Below are positions 8,194 to 16,517 of a stretch of 45,797 nt of DNA, piece by piece. Within the stretch, counting starts at the first letter, position 1. The number at the start of each line of letters is the position of its first letter. The DNA lies in the NCBI GenBank assembly GCA_944385175.1, contig CALWWB010000004.1, positions 1 through 45,797 of the forward strand. The letters are read 5' to 3'. The DNA comes from an uncultured Oscillospiraceae bacterium (lineage in GTDB: Bacteria > Bacillota > Clostridia > Oscillospirales > Oscillospiraceae). The position numbers and the translations under genes are program-made. The notes beneath the pieces are model-generated. The model worked only from the letters and a program-made list of their open reading frames with translations. It ran no database searches and was not told the DNA's origin.

Positions 8194-9871
8194 TTTCATC
8201 CTCCTTCCTCACTTCCGGCAGCCGCAGTTCCACCCGGCTGCCCATGCCCGGGGAAGATATGGCTGAAATACCATACTCTTCCCCGTAGTAAAGGCGCACT
8301 ATCCTGTCCACATTTCTCAGGCCCAGATGTCCGGCAGGCATTTCCCGCTCCGGGCTTTTCAGTCTGCGCAGTATCTCCGGCGGTATGCCCTGGCCGTTGT
8401 CCTCCACAGCCAGCACCAGGGTCTCCCCCCGGGTGGAGGCAGAGAGTTTTATATACCCATCCTCCATATTGGCTATGCCGTGGATTACGGCGTTTTCCAC
8501 CAGGGGCTGTAGGATCAGCTTTGGCACCAGACAATGCTGGTATTTTTCATCTACATCCGTCTCCCAGGTAAATCTGTCCTCAAAACGCATCGACTGTATA
8601 TCCAGATACTTTTCCACTAACTCCAATTCCTGCTCAAGGGTGATGAATTTCTCACCGGATATACCGGCCCGCAGCAGGGCTGCAAGGCTGGTGGCCATGG
8701 CCGCCACCTGGGGCACATGATTTGTCACTCCCAGCCACTTCATGCTGTCCAGGGTATTATATAGAAAATGGGGGTTCAGCTGAGCCTGGAGCATGGACAG
8801 CTCCGTCTCGTTCAGCTCCCGCTCATGCTGCACCGAACGTTCCAGGTTCTGCCTGTATTCCCGGGTCATGCGGTTGAAGCTGGCGTTCAGCCTGCCCATT
8901 TCATCGCTTCTGTCGCTTATCAGCTCCACGTCGTAGTCGCCCTTCTCCACCCGGCCCATGGCCTCGTCCAGCTGGTTCACCGGCTTTGACAGGTACTTGC
9001 TCAAAAGCCAGGCGCACACCAGGCTGAGGATGAGGCACAGCAAGCCCATCATAAGGCAGGCAAAGTAGACCGAGGTCATCACCGCCGGAGTATATACCTT
9101 GGGCTGCTGCAATATCAGGGTGAAACCGCTTGCCTGATGGCGGCGGAGATAGAAGCTGTAATAACCGTCCCCCAGACTTTCCCCGGAAAGGAGGGCCCGG
9201 CGCAGACTGTCCACCTTCTCCTGGGTATGTATGCTGTCGGAGCAGTAAACCTGACGCCAGGTGCCGTCCAGCAGAAATACGTCGTTGGCGGCGCCGAAGC
9301 CGTCCCCCAGCAGCGTGTCAAAGCCGCTGCGGGGGATATGTACAAGGATATATCCCAATATCTCCTCATCGTAGGTTCGCACCGCCCTGGACATCACCAG
9401 CCCTGGCTCCGTATCCGCCTGAAAGCTAAGCCCCGTGCTCTCCCCTGCGGAGCGCAGCGGCCCCAAGCCCGTGGGCAGGCTCAGCTCCTCCAGGCTGCCT
9501 CCGCTGGTGTAGCATCGCTCACCCTCGGCGTCGTATACCTCCACCACGGCGCAGCTCCTCAGCGCCTCCGTTTTCTGGTACAGCACCTGGTAGAGCAGCT
9601 TGGAGTCACTGCCTCCCCTACGCAGGGCGCTGCGCACCACGGTGCTGCCGGCCAGATCCGCAGTCACCTCATCCACCTGTTCAATAAGGGCATCCAGCCG
9701 CCGTTCCAACTCCTCCAGTTCCTCCCCGGCCTGCTGATAAAGCAGGCTCTCGCTGCTGCCTATGGCTATCAACATGACCAGGACATCGCAAAGCAGCATA
9801 GGCAGCAGGGTCACCAGCAGCACCGTTACAAATATACGGTTTCTGAAAGAGCTCTTTATCCAATCTCTCAT
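8186..9871 (-). CDS. Sensor histidine kinase, YesM/HptS-like
   Basis: 561 residues. A transmembrane helix at about 12-37 is followed by an extracellular sensor domain to about 270, a second membrane helix at about 275-300, a HAMP linker (LSKPVNQLDEAMGRVEKGDYD), a His_kinase segment with the phospho-acceptor in LNPHFLYNTLDSM, and a HATPase domain with N-box QPLVENAVIHG and G-box VEDNGQGI. This is the LytS/YesM type of histidine kinase. Its ATG overlaps the stop of the binding protein gene by 4 bp and its end overlaps the regulator, so the three form a coupled unit. The adjacent binding protein probably presents ligand to the extracellular domain, by analogy with HptA-HptS. Confidence 0.92.
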   Translation of the reverse strand: MRDWIKSSFRNRIFVTVLLVTLLPMLLCDVLVMLIAIGSSESLLYQQAGEELEELERRLDALIEQVDEVTADLAGSTVVRSALRRGGSDSKLLYQVLYQKTEALRSCAVVEVYDAEGERCYTSGGSLEELSLPTGLGPLRSAGESTGLSFQADTEPGLVMSRAVRTYDEEILGYILVHIPRSGFDTLLGDGFGAANDVFLLDGTWRQVYCSDSIHTQEKVDSLRRALLSGESLGDGYYSFYLRRHQASGFTLILQQPKVYTPAVMTSVYFACLMMGLLCLILSLVCAWLLSKYLSKPVNQLDEAMGRVEKGDYDVELISDRSDEMGRLNASFNRMTREYRQNLERSVQHERELNETELSMLQAQLNPHFLYNTLDSMKWLGVTNHVPQVAAMATSLAALLRAGISGEKFITLEQELELVEKYLDIQSMRFEDRFTWETDVDEKYQHCLVPKLILQPLVENAVIHGIANMEDGYIKLSASTRGETLVLAVEDNGQGIPPEILRRLKSPEREMPAGHLGLRNVDRIVRLYYGEEYGISAISSPGMGSRVELRLPEVRKEDENA

Positions 9872-10866
9872 CCCTGCGCTCCTTCAAACAGCTCTCCCCA
9901 GGTCTCCAGCAGGGTGCTCTGCTGAGAGCTGGCCCAATCCAGCTCGTAGTCTATGAGCTCAATATTTTTCAGCCCATCGTCTCCGCCGTACACACTATGC
10001 CGGTAAAACTCCTCCGGCAGCAGCTGCTGCACCTCCGGGCTGAGCATAAAGTCGATAAACAGCCGGGCATTGCCTTCATGGGCGCAGCCGGCCACCACCG
10101 CCGCCCCATCGGCCAGGGCGCTGGTGCCTTCCTCCGGGTAAACTATGGCTATGTCATAGCCGGCATCCATGCCCTTCAGAGCCGTCTCCTCCAGTGTGAG
10201 CCCTATATAACAGCTGCCCTCAGCCACGGCTCCCACCACATCCCCGGAGGAGGGCAGGAGTCTGCCTCCAAGATTTGCAGCAAAGCATCTCAGATTTTCG
10301 TTTCTGTCTCCGGGCAGGGCCTGGAGCAGAGTACAAAGTCCGGTATAACTGGAACCGGATACCGCCGGGTCGGCAAAGGCTATCTTCCCCCTCCAGGCCG
10401 GGTCAAGCAGGCTGGCAAAGCCCGTAGGCGGATTCATGCGCACAAGCTTGGTGTTATAAATAAGCACCACCGGCAGGGCGGAAAAAGGGCTGTAGCTGCC
10501 GTCGGAGCTGCGATATTCCGGGGCAATATTCTCCTCATATATGCTGTGGTATGGACTGAAGCAGAAGGAATAGGCACTGAGGCTGTCCGCGCCTCCCCCC
10601 AGCATCAGGTCGCAGTCCGTATCCCCCTGGGCGATGATCTCCAGGAGTTCCGTGCTGCCTCCGGTTTTCAGCTCCACCCAGATTCCTGTGCGCTGCTCAA
10701 ACTCTCTTATGAGCGGCTGGTATACCTCCTGCTTATGGGAGGTATAGATCACCAGACGCCTGCCCTCTCCCGGAGCAAAGGCGCTGCTCTCCATATCTCC
10801 GGTGCGGGCGCAGCCCGCCGCAAAGATGCCCAGCAGCGCAAAGGCCACTGCTATCATCTTCTTCAT
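9868..10866 (-). CDS. AfuA/HptA-like binding lipoprotein, likely sensor partner
   Basis: 332 residues with a lipobox FAAGC (Cys19) and a type II binding fold beginning RRLVIYTSHKQEVYQPLIREF, a typical FbpA/AfuA start. No permease or ATPase is adjacent. It is instead coupled to a sensor kinase and AraC-type regulator, as in the staphylococcal HptA-HptS-HptR system that senses hexose phosphate or phosphate. The inferred role is therefore ligand presentation to the kinase, not transport, although it might also feed one of the two importers. A good ribosome binding site (GGAGGGGGCGGAAGG) precedes the ATG. Confidence 0.85.
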   Translation of the reverse strand: MKKMIAVAFALLGIFAAGCARTGDMESSAFAPGEGRRLVIYTSHKQEVYQPLIREFEQRTGIWVELKTGGSTELLEIIAQGDTDCDLMLGGGADSLSAYSFCFSPYHSIYEENIAPEYRSSDGSYSPFSALPVVLIYNTKLVRMNPPTGFASLLDPAWRGKIAFADPAVSGSSYTGLCTLLQALPGDRNENLRCFAANLGGRLLPSSGDVVGAVAEGSCYIGLTLEETALKGMDAGYDIAIVYPEEGTSALADGAAVVAGCAHEGNARLFIDFMLSPEVQQLLPEEFYRHSVYGGDDGLKNIELIDYELDWASSQQSTLLETWGELFEGAQG

Positions 10867-10900
10867 CCTTCCGCCCCCTCCCCCATTTTTTCATTTCATG

Positions 10901-10930
10901 ATTTTATCACGAACCGGGTCTTTTTTACAA
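10901..10930 (-). promoter_or_regulatory. Probable promoter of the HptA-like/kinase/regulator operon
   Basis: On the minus strand, TTGTAA (10930-10925), an 18-bp spacer and TAAAAT (10906-10901) lie 35-65 bases upstream of the ATG at 10866. The match is reasonable but not perfect. Confidence 0.5.
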
Positions 10931-10945
10931 TTAGGGCAAGTAAAA

Positions 10946-11197
10946 AAACTGCCGCTTTTGACGGCAGTTTCAGCTTATCGAAGGAGACTACGTCTTCTTC
11001 GATAAAAGAGATTGCACTGCGCTCCATGCCTCGGTTGTACGCCAGAGGCGTACAATTCGGCACTTCGCTTAGTGAGAAGTGTTTTCTGCGACGTACACGC
11101 CGCCGCAGAAAACGATTGAATTTATTTTTTCGCTACGGCAAAAAAACTCTGCGGGGCTTTTTCGACAGTCACAAACTGCCGCTTTTGGCGGCAGTTT
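10946..11197. mobile_element. Structured repeat element inserted in a duplicated terminator
   Basis: A 25-base hairpin sequence at 10946-10970 recurs at 11173-11197 with one difference (A for G at the centre). The 202 bases between carry a chain of hairpins: about 10976-11004 (13-bp stem, 3-base loop), 11038-11058 (TTGTACGCC / GGCGTACAA), a shorter stem near 11062-11082, and 11083-11115 (TTTTCTGCG / CGCAGAAAA). Its right end (11115-11172) is shared with the window start. The layout suggests a small non-autonomous element that entered a bidirectional terminator and duplicated about 25 bp. No open reading frame fits. The gap 10867-11213 otherwise holds only the promoter at 10901-10930. Confidence 0.55.
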
Positions 11198-11208
11198 GTG
11201 GGTTTTTA
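11170..11208 (+). terminator. Terminator-like hairpin, right-hand copy
   Basis: A 13-bp stem (CACAAACTGCCGC / GCGGCAGTTTGTG) is followed on the plus strand by GGTTTTTATTT. The left copy at 10946-10970 is preceded by an A-run, the equivalent T-run for the minus strand. Together they look like one bidirectional terminator split by the inserted element. It lies just after the ATPase stop at 11214. Confidence 0.5.
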
Positions 11209-11213
11209 TTTGT

Positions 11214-12290
11214 TTACAGGATATGCACGGCATCGGAGTCAAAGCTGAGGCGGCAGCTCTCCCCCACCTTGTAAATGCGCTTGTTCTTGGGGTTGCTCTC
11301 GGTGAGCTTTACCAGAGTATCCCCCACCATGACCTGGTAATTCTGATAGGAGCCCATGAAGCAGCTGAGAGTTACCTTGCAGGGCAGCCCCCCTTCATCG
11401 GCCAGATGGGCAGACTCAGGCCGCAGCACCAGGGTGTACTCCTTTCCCTGCTCCAGCCCGCTCTGGCTCTCCACTTCCAGGCTATTGCCCTCTATGCTGA
11501 AGGAGGCACGGCTGCCGCTCTGGGCAGTCACGGTACCCTTGAGGAAGTTGGCCTCGCCTATAAAGTCGGCCACAAACTCGCTGTTGGGGTGGTAGTAGAT
11601 CTCCTGGGGCGTGCCCACCTGGGCCACCACACCCTGGTTCATGATGATGATATTGTCCGACAGGGCCATAGCCTCGCTCTGGTCGTGGGTGACATAGATT
11701 GCGGTGATGCCCACCTCCTGCTGGATGCGGCGGATTTCGGTACGCATGGAGACCCGGAGCTTTGCATCCAGGTTTGAAAGGGGCTCGTCAAAAAGCAGCA
11801 CCGAGGGCTCGATGACCAGAGCACGGGCCAGGGCGACGCGCTGCTGCTGGCCGCCGGAGAGCTGGTTTGTCATGCGCCCCTCCATGCCGCTGAGCTCCAC
11901 CAGGTCCAGGATCTTCATGACCCTCTCCTTTATCTCGTCCCTGTGCACTTTCCTCAGCTTCAGGCCGTAGGCCACGTTGTCAAACACATTGTAATGGGGC
12001 AGCAGGGCGTAGCTCTGGAAGACCATGGCAGTGTCCCGCTTGTTGGGTGTCAGCTCGTTTATGGGCTCATCCCCCAGGTATATCTCCCCCTCGTCGGGGC
12101 TTTCAAAGCCGGCTATCATGCGCAGGGTAGTGGTCTTGCCGCAGCCGGAGGGGCCGAGCAAGGTCACGAAGCTGCCCGGCTCTATGGTCAGGGAGGTGTC
12201 ATGTACGGCATAGAAATTCTTGCCGGTCTTGGGGTCCTGATAAATTTTGGAGATATGCTCCAGGCGGACGCCTTTCTTTGTTTTTTCCAT
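11214..12290 (-). CDS. ABC transporter ATP-binding protein (FbpC/PotA class), second system
   Basis: 358 residues: Walker A LGPSGCGKTTTLRMIAG, signature LSGGQQQRVALARAL, Walker B VLLFDEPLSNLDAK, switch His in IYVTHDQSEA, and a C-terminal TOBE-type domain beginning near residue 280. It starts seven bases after the fused permease stop, with AAGGAGG located inside the permease end. It is the last gene of the second importer operon (binding protein, permease, ATPase), a different gene order from the first system. The substrate is unresolved. The class covers iron(III), phosphonate, thiamine and sugar phosphates. Confidence 0.93.
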   Translation of the reverse strand: MEKTKKGVRLEHISKIYQDPKTGKNFYAVHDTSLTIEPGSFVTLLGPSGCGKTTTLRMIAGFESPDEGEIYLGDEPINELTPNKRDTAMVFQSYALLPHYNVFDNVAYGLKLRKVHRDEIKERVMKILDLVELSGMEGRMTNQLSGGQQQRVALARALVIEPSVLLFDEPLSNLDAKLRVSMRTEIRRIQQEVGITAIYVTHDQSEAMALSDNIIIMNQGVVAQVGTPQEIYYHPNSEFVADFIGEANFLKGTVTAQSGSRASFSIEGNSLEVESQSGLEQGKEYTLVLRPESAHLADEGGLPCKVTLSCFMGSYQNYQVMVGDTLVKLTESNPKNKRIYKVGESCRLSFDSDAVHIL

Positions 12291-12293
12291 GGC

Positions 12294-14006
12294 TCAGTTG
12301 TCCTCCTTTATTTTCCGGCTGGTGCCGAAGTGCTTTATGAACAGGTTCATCAGCAGCACGGCGCCGTAGGTTATGATTATAAGTATGGTGGCAAAGGCGC
12401 AGGCCAGGCTGTAGGAGCCCTTTTCCGCAAACTCGTTTATCTGCACGGTAATAAGCAGGAACTGAGGCGTCACCAGCAGGATGATGGCTGAGATTGCAGT
12501 TATGCTGCGCACGAAGGCTGTCACCAGGCCCGAGAGGAAGGAGTCCTTTATCAGGGGCAGGGTCACAGTGGTAAAGACCTTCAGGCTGTCGGCCCCCATG
12601 TCGTAGGCGGATTCCTCAATGGACTTGTCTATCTGCTGCAAAGCGGATATGCCGCTGCGGGTACCTGTGGGCAGAGATCGCACCACGAACACGATTATAA
12701 GTATAAGCCCAGTGCCGTAAATGCCCTGGAGGAAACCGGTGTGGAACACGCCGCTGGCAAATCCCCTTATGTATCCCACACCCAGCACCGTGCCAGGCAC
12801 CGCCATGGCCAGCATGGACACGGCCTCGATAAAGCCCTTGGAGCGGAACTTCCGCTTCACCACCAGGTAGGAGATTATCATGCTCAGAAGGGCGGTGATG
12901 GGCGCCGCTATAAGGGAGAGCATGAAGGAGTCCGTAAAGGCCTGGAGCCCGTGGTAGCGGGTGAAGATAAGGCCGAACCATTTACCCGTCAGCGGGAAGA
13001 ACTTATAGCCCCAGGTGGGGAAGAAGGAGCCGATGGGCACGCAGAGATACATCATTATTACAAAACAGGCAGCCAGAGAGCAGAGGATGGTGAGGGGTAT
13101 CTTCACGCTCTTGTCCTCTATGAGCATCCTTCCTCTGGAAGCTTTTCCTGTGAGGGTAGCGGCGGTCTTGGCCTCCAGGTAGTATTTCTGCACCGCAAAC
13201 ATCAGCAGGGTTATGCACAGCAGTACCACGGCCATGGCCGCAGCCCCCGCCTTGTCGTAAGCGCCGGTTATCTGAAGGTAGATGGTGGTGGCCAGGGTGT
13301 CGTAAGAGCCGCCGATTATCATTGGGTTTGCAAAGTCGGCAATGGATTCGATGAAGGTGACCAGGAAGGCGTTGCCCAGGCCCGGCAGCATCAGGGGGAA
13401 GGTGACGCTGGTGAACACCTTCATCCGGGAAGCGCCCATGTCCCGGGCCGCTTCCTCCAGCGAGGGGTCGATGTTTTTCAAAAGTCCCTTCAGCATCATA
13501 TAGCATACCGGGAAGAAGGTCAGGGTCTGGACTATTACTATGCCCCAGTAGCCATAGACACTGTTGTCATATATGCCCAGGATAAAGCGGGTGATAATGC
13601 CTGCCTTGCCGAAGAGCATTATCATGGAAAGGCTCAGCACAAAGGGGGGCGAGACCACAGGCAGCATGGACACTACCTTGAAAAGTCCCCCCACAAAGCG
13701 GTTCATCCGCACATAGACCTCCACATAGGCAAACAGCAGCCCTATAAGGGTGGAGAGTATGCCCACAAGAAAGCCCACTTTCAGGGTATTGGTTATTGCT
13801 GTGGTAAAGGTGGGCATCTTGAATATCCTTTTGAAGATATCCAAGGTCAACCCGCCGTCCCCATAGAAACTATCCACCAGCAGTATCGCCAGAGGGTAGA
13901 GAATAAACAAAGTCAGAAAAGTTATCAGCAGGACAATAGTGGTAACCATTACCGGGTCGGCCATCAGCTTTTTTCTGTCCAATGCTGCGCCTTGACCTCT
14001 TGCCAT
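12294..14006 (-). CDS. ABC transporter permease, two fused FbpB/AfuB-type domains, second system
   Basis: 570 residues with about twelve membrane segments and two EAA loops: EAARDMGASRMKVFTSVTFP in the first half and ESAYDMGADSLKVFTTVTLP in the second. ATG 14006 was chosen over the earlier in-frame start at 14048 because AAAGGAGAG lies five bases upstream of it. It is shorter than the first system's permease, mainly in the central linker and periplasmic loops. It pairs with the binding protein encoded upstream and the ATPase just downstream. The two importers are related in design but diverged, so they probably handle different substrates. Confidence 0.88.
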   Translation of the reverse strand: MARGQGAALDRKKLMADPVMVTTIVLLITFLTLFILYPLAILLVDSFYGDGGLTLDIFKRIFKMPTFTTAITNTLKVGFLVGILSTLIGLLFAYVEVYVRMNRFVGGLFKVVSMLPVVSPPFVLSLSMIMLFGKAGIITRFILGIYDNSVYGYWGIVIVQTLTFFPVCYMMLKGLLKNIDPSLEEAARDMGASRMKVFTSVTFPLMLPGLGNAFLVTFIESIADFANPMIIGGSYDTLATTIYLQITGAYDKAGAAAMAVVLLCITLLMFAVQKYYLEAKTAATLTGKASRGRMLIEDKSVKIPLTILCSLAACFVIMMYLCVPIGSFFPTWGYKFFPLTGKWFGLIFTRYHGLQAFTDSFMLSLIAAPITALLSMIISYLVVKRKFRSKGFIEAVSMLAMAVPGTVLGVGYIRGFASGVFHTGFLQGIYGTGLILIIVFVVRSLPTGTRSGISALQQIDKSIEESAYDMGADSLKVFTTVTLPLIKDSFLSGLVTAFVRSITAISAIILLVTPQFLLITVQINEFAEKGSYSLACAFATILIIITYGAVLLMNLFIKHFGTSRKIKEDN

Positions 14007-14064
14007 AAAAGCTCTCCTTTCATTTCCGGACGGGAGGCGGTTCCTCACGGAACGCTTTTTAAAA

Positions 14065-14092
14065 AATGGAGGCGGCGACAGCCGCCTCCATT
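14065..14092 (-). terminator. Attenuating hairpin between binding protein and permease
   Basis: A 12-bp perfect stem (AATGGAGGCGGC / GCCGCCTCCATT) with loop GACA, followed on the minus strand by TTTT. It sits between the binding protein stop (14120) and the permease start (14006). It probably terminates most transcripts and leaves partial read-through to the membrane genes. Confidence 0.65.
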
Positions 14093-14119
14093 ATATGAGA
14101 CATGCTTTTTGTTTTCAGT

Positions 14120-15256
14120 TCACTCTGTCTGGAAACGGTCATCTCCGCCGCCCAGAGCATTCATGACTTCCTCAACATAGGTGGTAATGTTTGCGGTAGC
14201 GTCTTCAAAATCGTAGTCCATGACGTTCTCAGGGTCAAGGCCGAACTCGGCGGCCTGCTGGGGCTGCTCGGCATTGTCAATGACCAGGAACTGGTAGGAG
14301 CCGTTGTCCTTGGCTATATTCACGCAGTCGGGAGACAGGGCAAACTCTATCCACAGCTTTGCGGCGTTGGGATGGGCGGCACCCTTGAAGATGGCGGTGG
14401 CGCCTATCTCAAAGGAGGTACCGGAGCTGGGGATTATCAACTCGATGTTGGTATAGCCGTTATCGATGATCTGGGTAATGCCGTCATGGAGGAATCCGAT
14501 GCCTATGACGCACTCACCGGTGCCCACGTTCTTGGAGGGGCCGGAGCCGGACTTGGTGTACACCTGAATATTCTTGTCCAGGTCTACCAGGTACTGGATG
14601 CCTTCGTCATGGCCGTACTTCTGGATCATGGTATTTATGACCAGCTTGGCAGTGCCGGCGGTGTTGTAGTTGGACAGCCAGATCAATCCTTCATACTCGG
14701 GCTTGAGCAGATCCTGCCAATCCTGGGGAGCCTCCAGCTCCATGCGCTCCAGCTCGTCCTTATTGACCATGAAGCCCAGGATGCCCTTGTAGATGCCGTA
14801 CCAGCATCCGTCGGGATGGCGGTACATGTCGCCCAGCAGGTGGGAGGCATTTTCGGCCTCATAGGGCTCCAGCAAACCTTCGGCAGCCACAACGTTGTAG
14901 GGGTCGGTGGTGCCGCCGAACCACACGTCGGCGGAGGGATTGCCGTTTTCTTCCTCTATCTTGGCCTGGACCTCACCGGTGGACAGGCGCTGATACTGGG
15001 TCTTTATACCGTAGAGCTCCTCGAACTTGGCGCAGGCTGCGGCCAGATACTCCTCTTCGCAGGAGCCATAGACTACCAGCTCGCCCTCGGCCTGAGCCAG
15101 GCTGACCAAGTCGTCCTCGGCAGGGGCCTCCTGGGCTGGAGCCTCGGCTGCCGGCTCTTCTGCGGCCGGTTCCTCGGCTGCGGTCTGGGAGCTGCCGCAG
15201 GCACACAGGGACAGGGCCATCAGCAGAGCAAGCAGCAATGCCAGATACTTCTTCAT
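14120..15256 (-). CDS. ABC transporter substrate-binding lipoprotein (AfuA/FbpA-like), second system
   Basis: 378 residues. A lipoprotein signal peptide with lipobox LCAC (Cys20) is followed by an Ala/Glu/Pro linker to about residue 47, then the mature fold starting ELVVYGSCEEEYLAAACAKF. Characteristic segments are VQAKIEEENGNPSADVWFGG and GVTQIID-like hinge regions. AAGGAGG precedes the ATG and a very good promoter lies upstream (15338-15366). This is the substrate receptor of the downstream fused permease and ATPase. The family includes iron(III) and hexose-phosphate binders, and I cannot separate these by eye. The C-terminus has no additional domain. Confidence 0.9.
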   Translation of the reverse strand: MKKYLALLLALLMALSLCACGSSQTAAEEPAAEEPAAEAPAQEAPAEDDLVSLAQAEGELVVYGSCEEEYLAAACAKFEELYGIKTQYQRLSTGEVQAKIEEENGNPSADVWFGGTTDPYNVVAAEGLLEPYEAENASHLLGDMYRHPDGCWYGIYKGILGFMVNKDELERMELEAPQDWQDLLKPEYEGLIWLSNYNTAGTAKLVINTMIQKYGHDEGIQYLVDLDKNIQVYTKSGSGPSKNVGTGECVIGIGFLHDGITQIIDNGYTNIELIIPSSGTSFEIGATAIFKGAAHPNAAKLWIEFALSPDCVNIAKDNGSYQFLVIDNAEQPQQAAEFGLDPENVMDYDFEDATANITTYVEEVMNALGGGDDRFQTE

Positions 15257-15337
15257 TTATTTTCCTCCTTATAGAAAAATTTTACGCCCGGGCTTCTGTA
15301 TATAACACACAGAAATTTCCCCCGGTATGGTGTCCAA

Positions 15338-15366
15338 ATTGTATAGCTTATAATAAAAACTGTCAA
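15338..15366 (-). promoter_or_regulatory. Strong SigmaA-type promoter of the second importer operon
   Basis: On the minus strand: TTGACA (15366-15361, perfect), a 17-bp spacer and TACAAT (15343-15338, five of six). It lies 80-110 bases upstream of the binding protein ATG. Confidence 0.8.
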
Positions 15367-15464
15367 TGTCCACCGATAGCGATTCACAGTTTTTTAATAA
15401 TTTTATCAGTTTTGTCCAGCATTTCCTCCCAAAGCTCCGTAGCCTTGGTGAGAGTGCAGCCCGT

Positions 15465-15534
15465 CCACAGCAAAAAGCTTCTCTTCGACGCCGAGCATTT
15501 TGCTGTGGAAAAAAGGGCGGGGTTGTAATATACT
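15465..15534 (+). promoter_or_regulatory. Inverted repeat and probable promoter of the Moco-maturation operon
   Basis: An 11-bp perfect inverted repeat (CCACAGCAAAA at 15465-15475, TTTTGCTGTGG at 15498-15508) is followed by TGGAAA (15506-15511), a 17-bp spacer and TATACT (15529-15534). The right arm overlaps the putative -35, as an operator would. The remaining part of the 334-bp divergent gap 15257-15590 holds the minus-strand promoter at 15338-15366 and otherwise shows nothing I recognise. Confidence 0.4.
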
Positions 15535-15590
15535 TGAAAAAAAGCCCCGTGAATTTCCCCTGGGGCAGTACTGATCAAGGAGGGAGAGAG

Positions 15591-16517
15591 ATGCGCACTG
15601 GCGCCCTGATAGTCGCCGCCGGAATGTCCTCCAGAATGGGTGACTTCAAACCCATGCTGAACATAGGCTCCATATCCATTGCCCAGAGGATAGTCGCTAC
15701 TTTCCAGCAGGCCGGGGTGGAAAAGATAGTCATGGTCACCGGCTACAACGCCCTGTCTCTGGAACGGCATCTAAACAACAGCGGCATAATCTTCCTGCGC
15801 AACGAAAACTACAGCACCACCCACATGTTCGATTCGGCAAAGATCGGCCTGGAATACCTGAGCGACAAGTGCGACAGGATACTTTTTACCCCTGTGGACA
15901 TCCCCCTTTTTACCTGTACCACAGTGAAAAGCCTTATGGACAGCACCGCTCCCCTGGCTTGCCCAGTATTCAACGGGGAGACGGGACATCCCATCATGCT
16001 CTCAGTCAGTCTGGTAGGCACTATCCTGGCAGACTCCGGGGAAGACGGATTGAAGGGGGCCCTCTCCCGCTGCGGAGCAGCCATGGAGCAGGTGCCGGTG
16101 TCCGACCCGGGTATCCTTCACGACGCCGACACTCCAGAAGATTACAAAACCCTTCTGAAGATACACAACAGCCAGCTGGTACGGCCAGTGGTCAATGTGT
16201 CCTTAGCCAGGGAAAAACCCTTTTTCGACAGTAAGATAGCCATGCTGCTGGGTCTGGTGGAGGAGACCGGCTCCGTGCGCAGCGCCTGCCAGCGGATGCA
16301 GCTATCCTACTCCAGCGGTTGGAACATAGTCAAAACTCTGGAGTCCCAACTCAACCGCCCCCTGATAGTGCGCAGCAAAGGAGGGGCAAAGGGGGGGCAG
16401 AGCTCCCTCACCGACGACGGCAGAGAATTTCTCCGTCGCTACAGCAGCTATGTAAATGAGCTGCGGGAAGTGGCGAACGAGCTCTACTCCAAGCACTTTG
16501 GCGGGATCTTCCGATGA
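15591..16517 (+). CDS. MobA/MocA-like nucleotidyltransferase fused to a ModE-type wHTH domain
   Basis: 308 residues. Residues 1 to about 195 form a MobA/MocA nucleotidyltransferase: the N-terminal loop LIVAAGMSSRMGDFKPM, FTPVDIPLF with the metal-binding Asp, and GHPIM. Residues from about 210 to 300 form a ModE/LysR-like winged helix (LLGLVEETGSVRSACQRMQL, YSSGWNIVKTLESQLN, then a Gly/Lys-rich wing and LTDDGREFL). Known relatives transfer CMP or GMP to molybdopterin. MocA makes the cytosine dinucleotide form used by xanthine dehydrogenase-type enzymes. ATG 15591 has AAGGAGG upstream. The next gene starts inside its stop codon. The fusion could let the enzyme report cofactor or molybdate status to DNA, which is inference. 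Confidence 0.85.
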   Translation: MRTGALIVAAGMSSRMGDFKPMLNIGSISIAQRIVATFQQAGVEKIVMVTGYNALSLERHLNNSGIIFLRNENYSTTHMFDSAKIGLEYLSDKCDRILFTPVDIPLFTCTTVKSLMDSTAPLACPVFNGETGHPIMLSVSLVGTILADSGEDGLKGALSRCGAAMEQVPVSDPGILHDADTPEDYKTLLKIHNSQLVRPVVNVSLAREKPFFDSKIAMLLGLVEETGSVRSACQRMQLSYSSGWNIVKTLESQLNRPLIVRSKGGAKGGQSSLTDDGREFLRRYSSYVNELREVANELYSKHFGGIFR

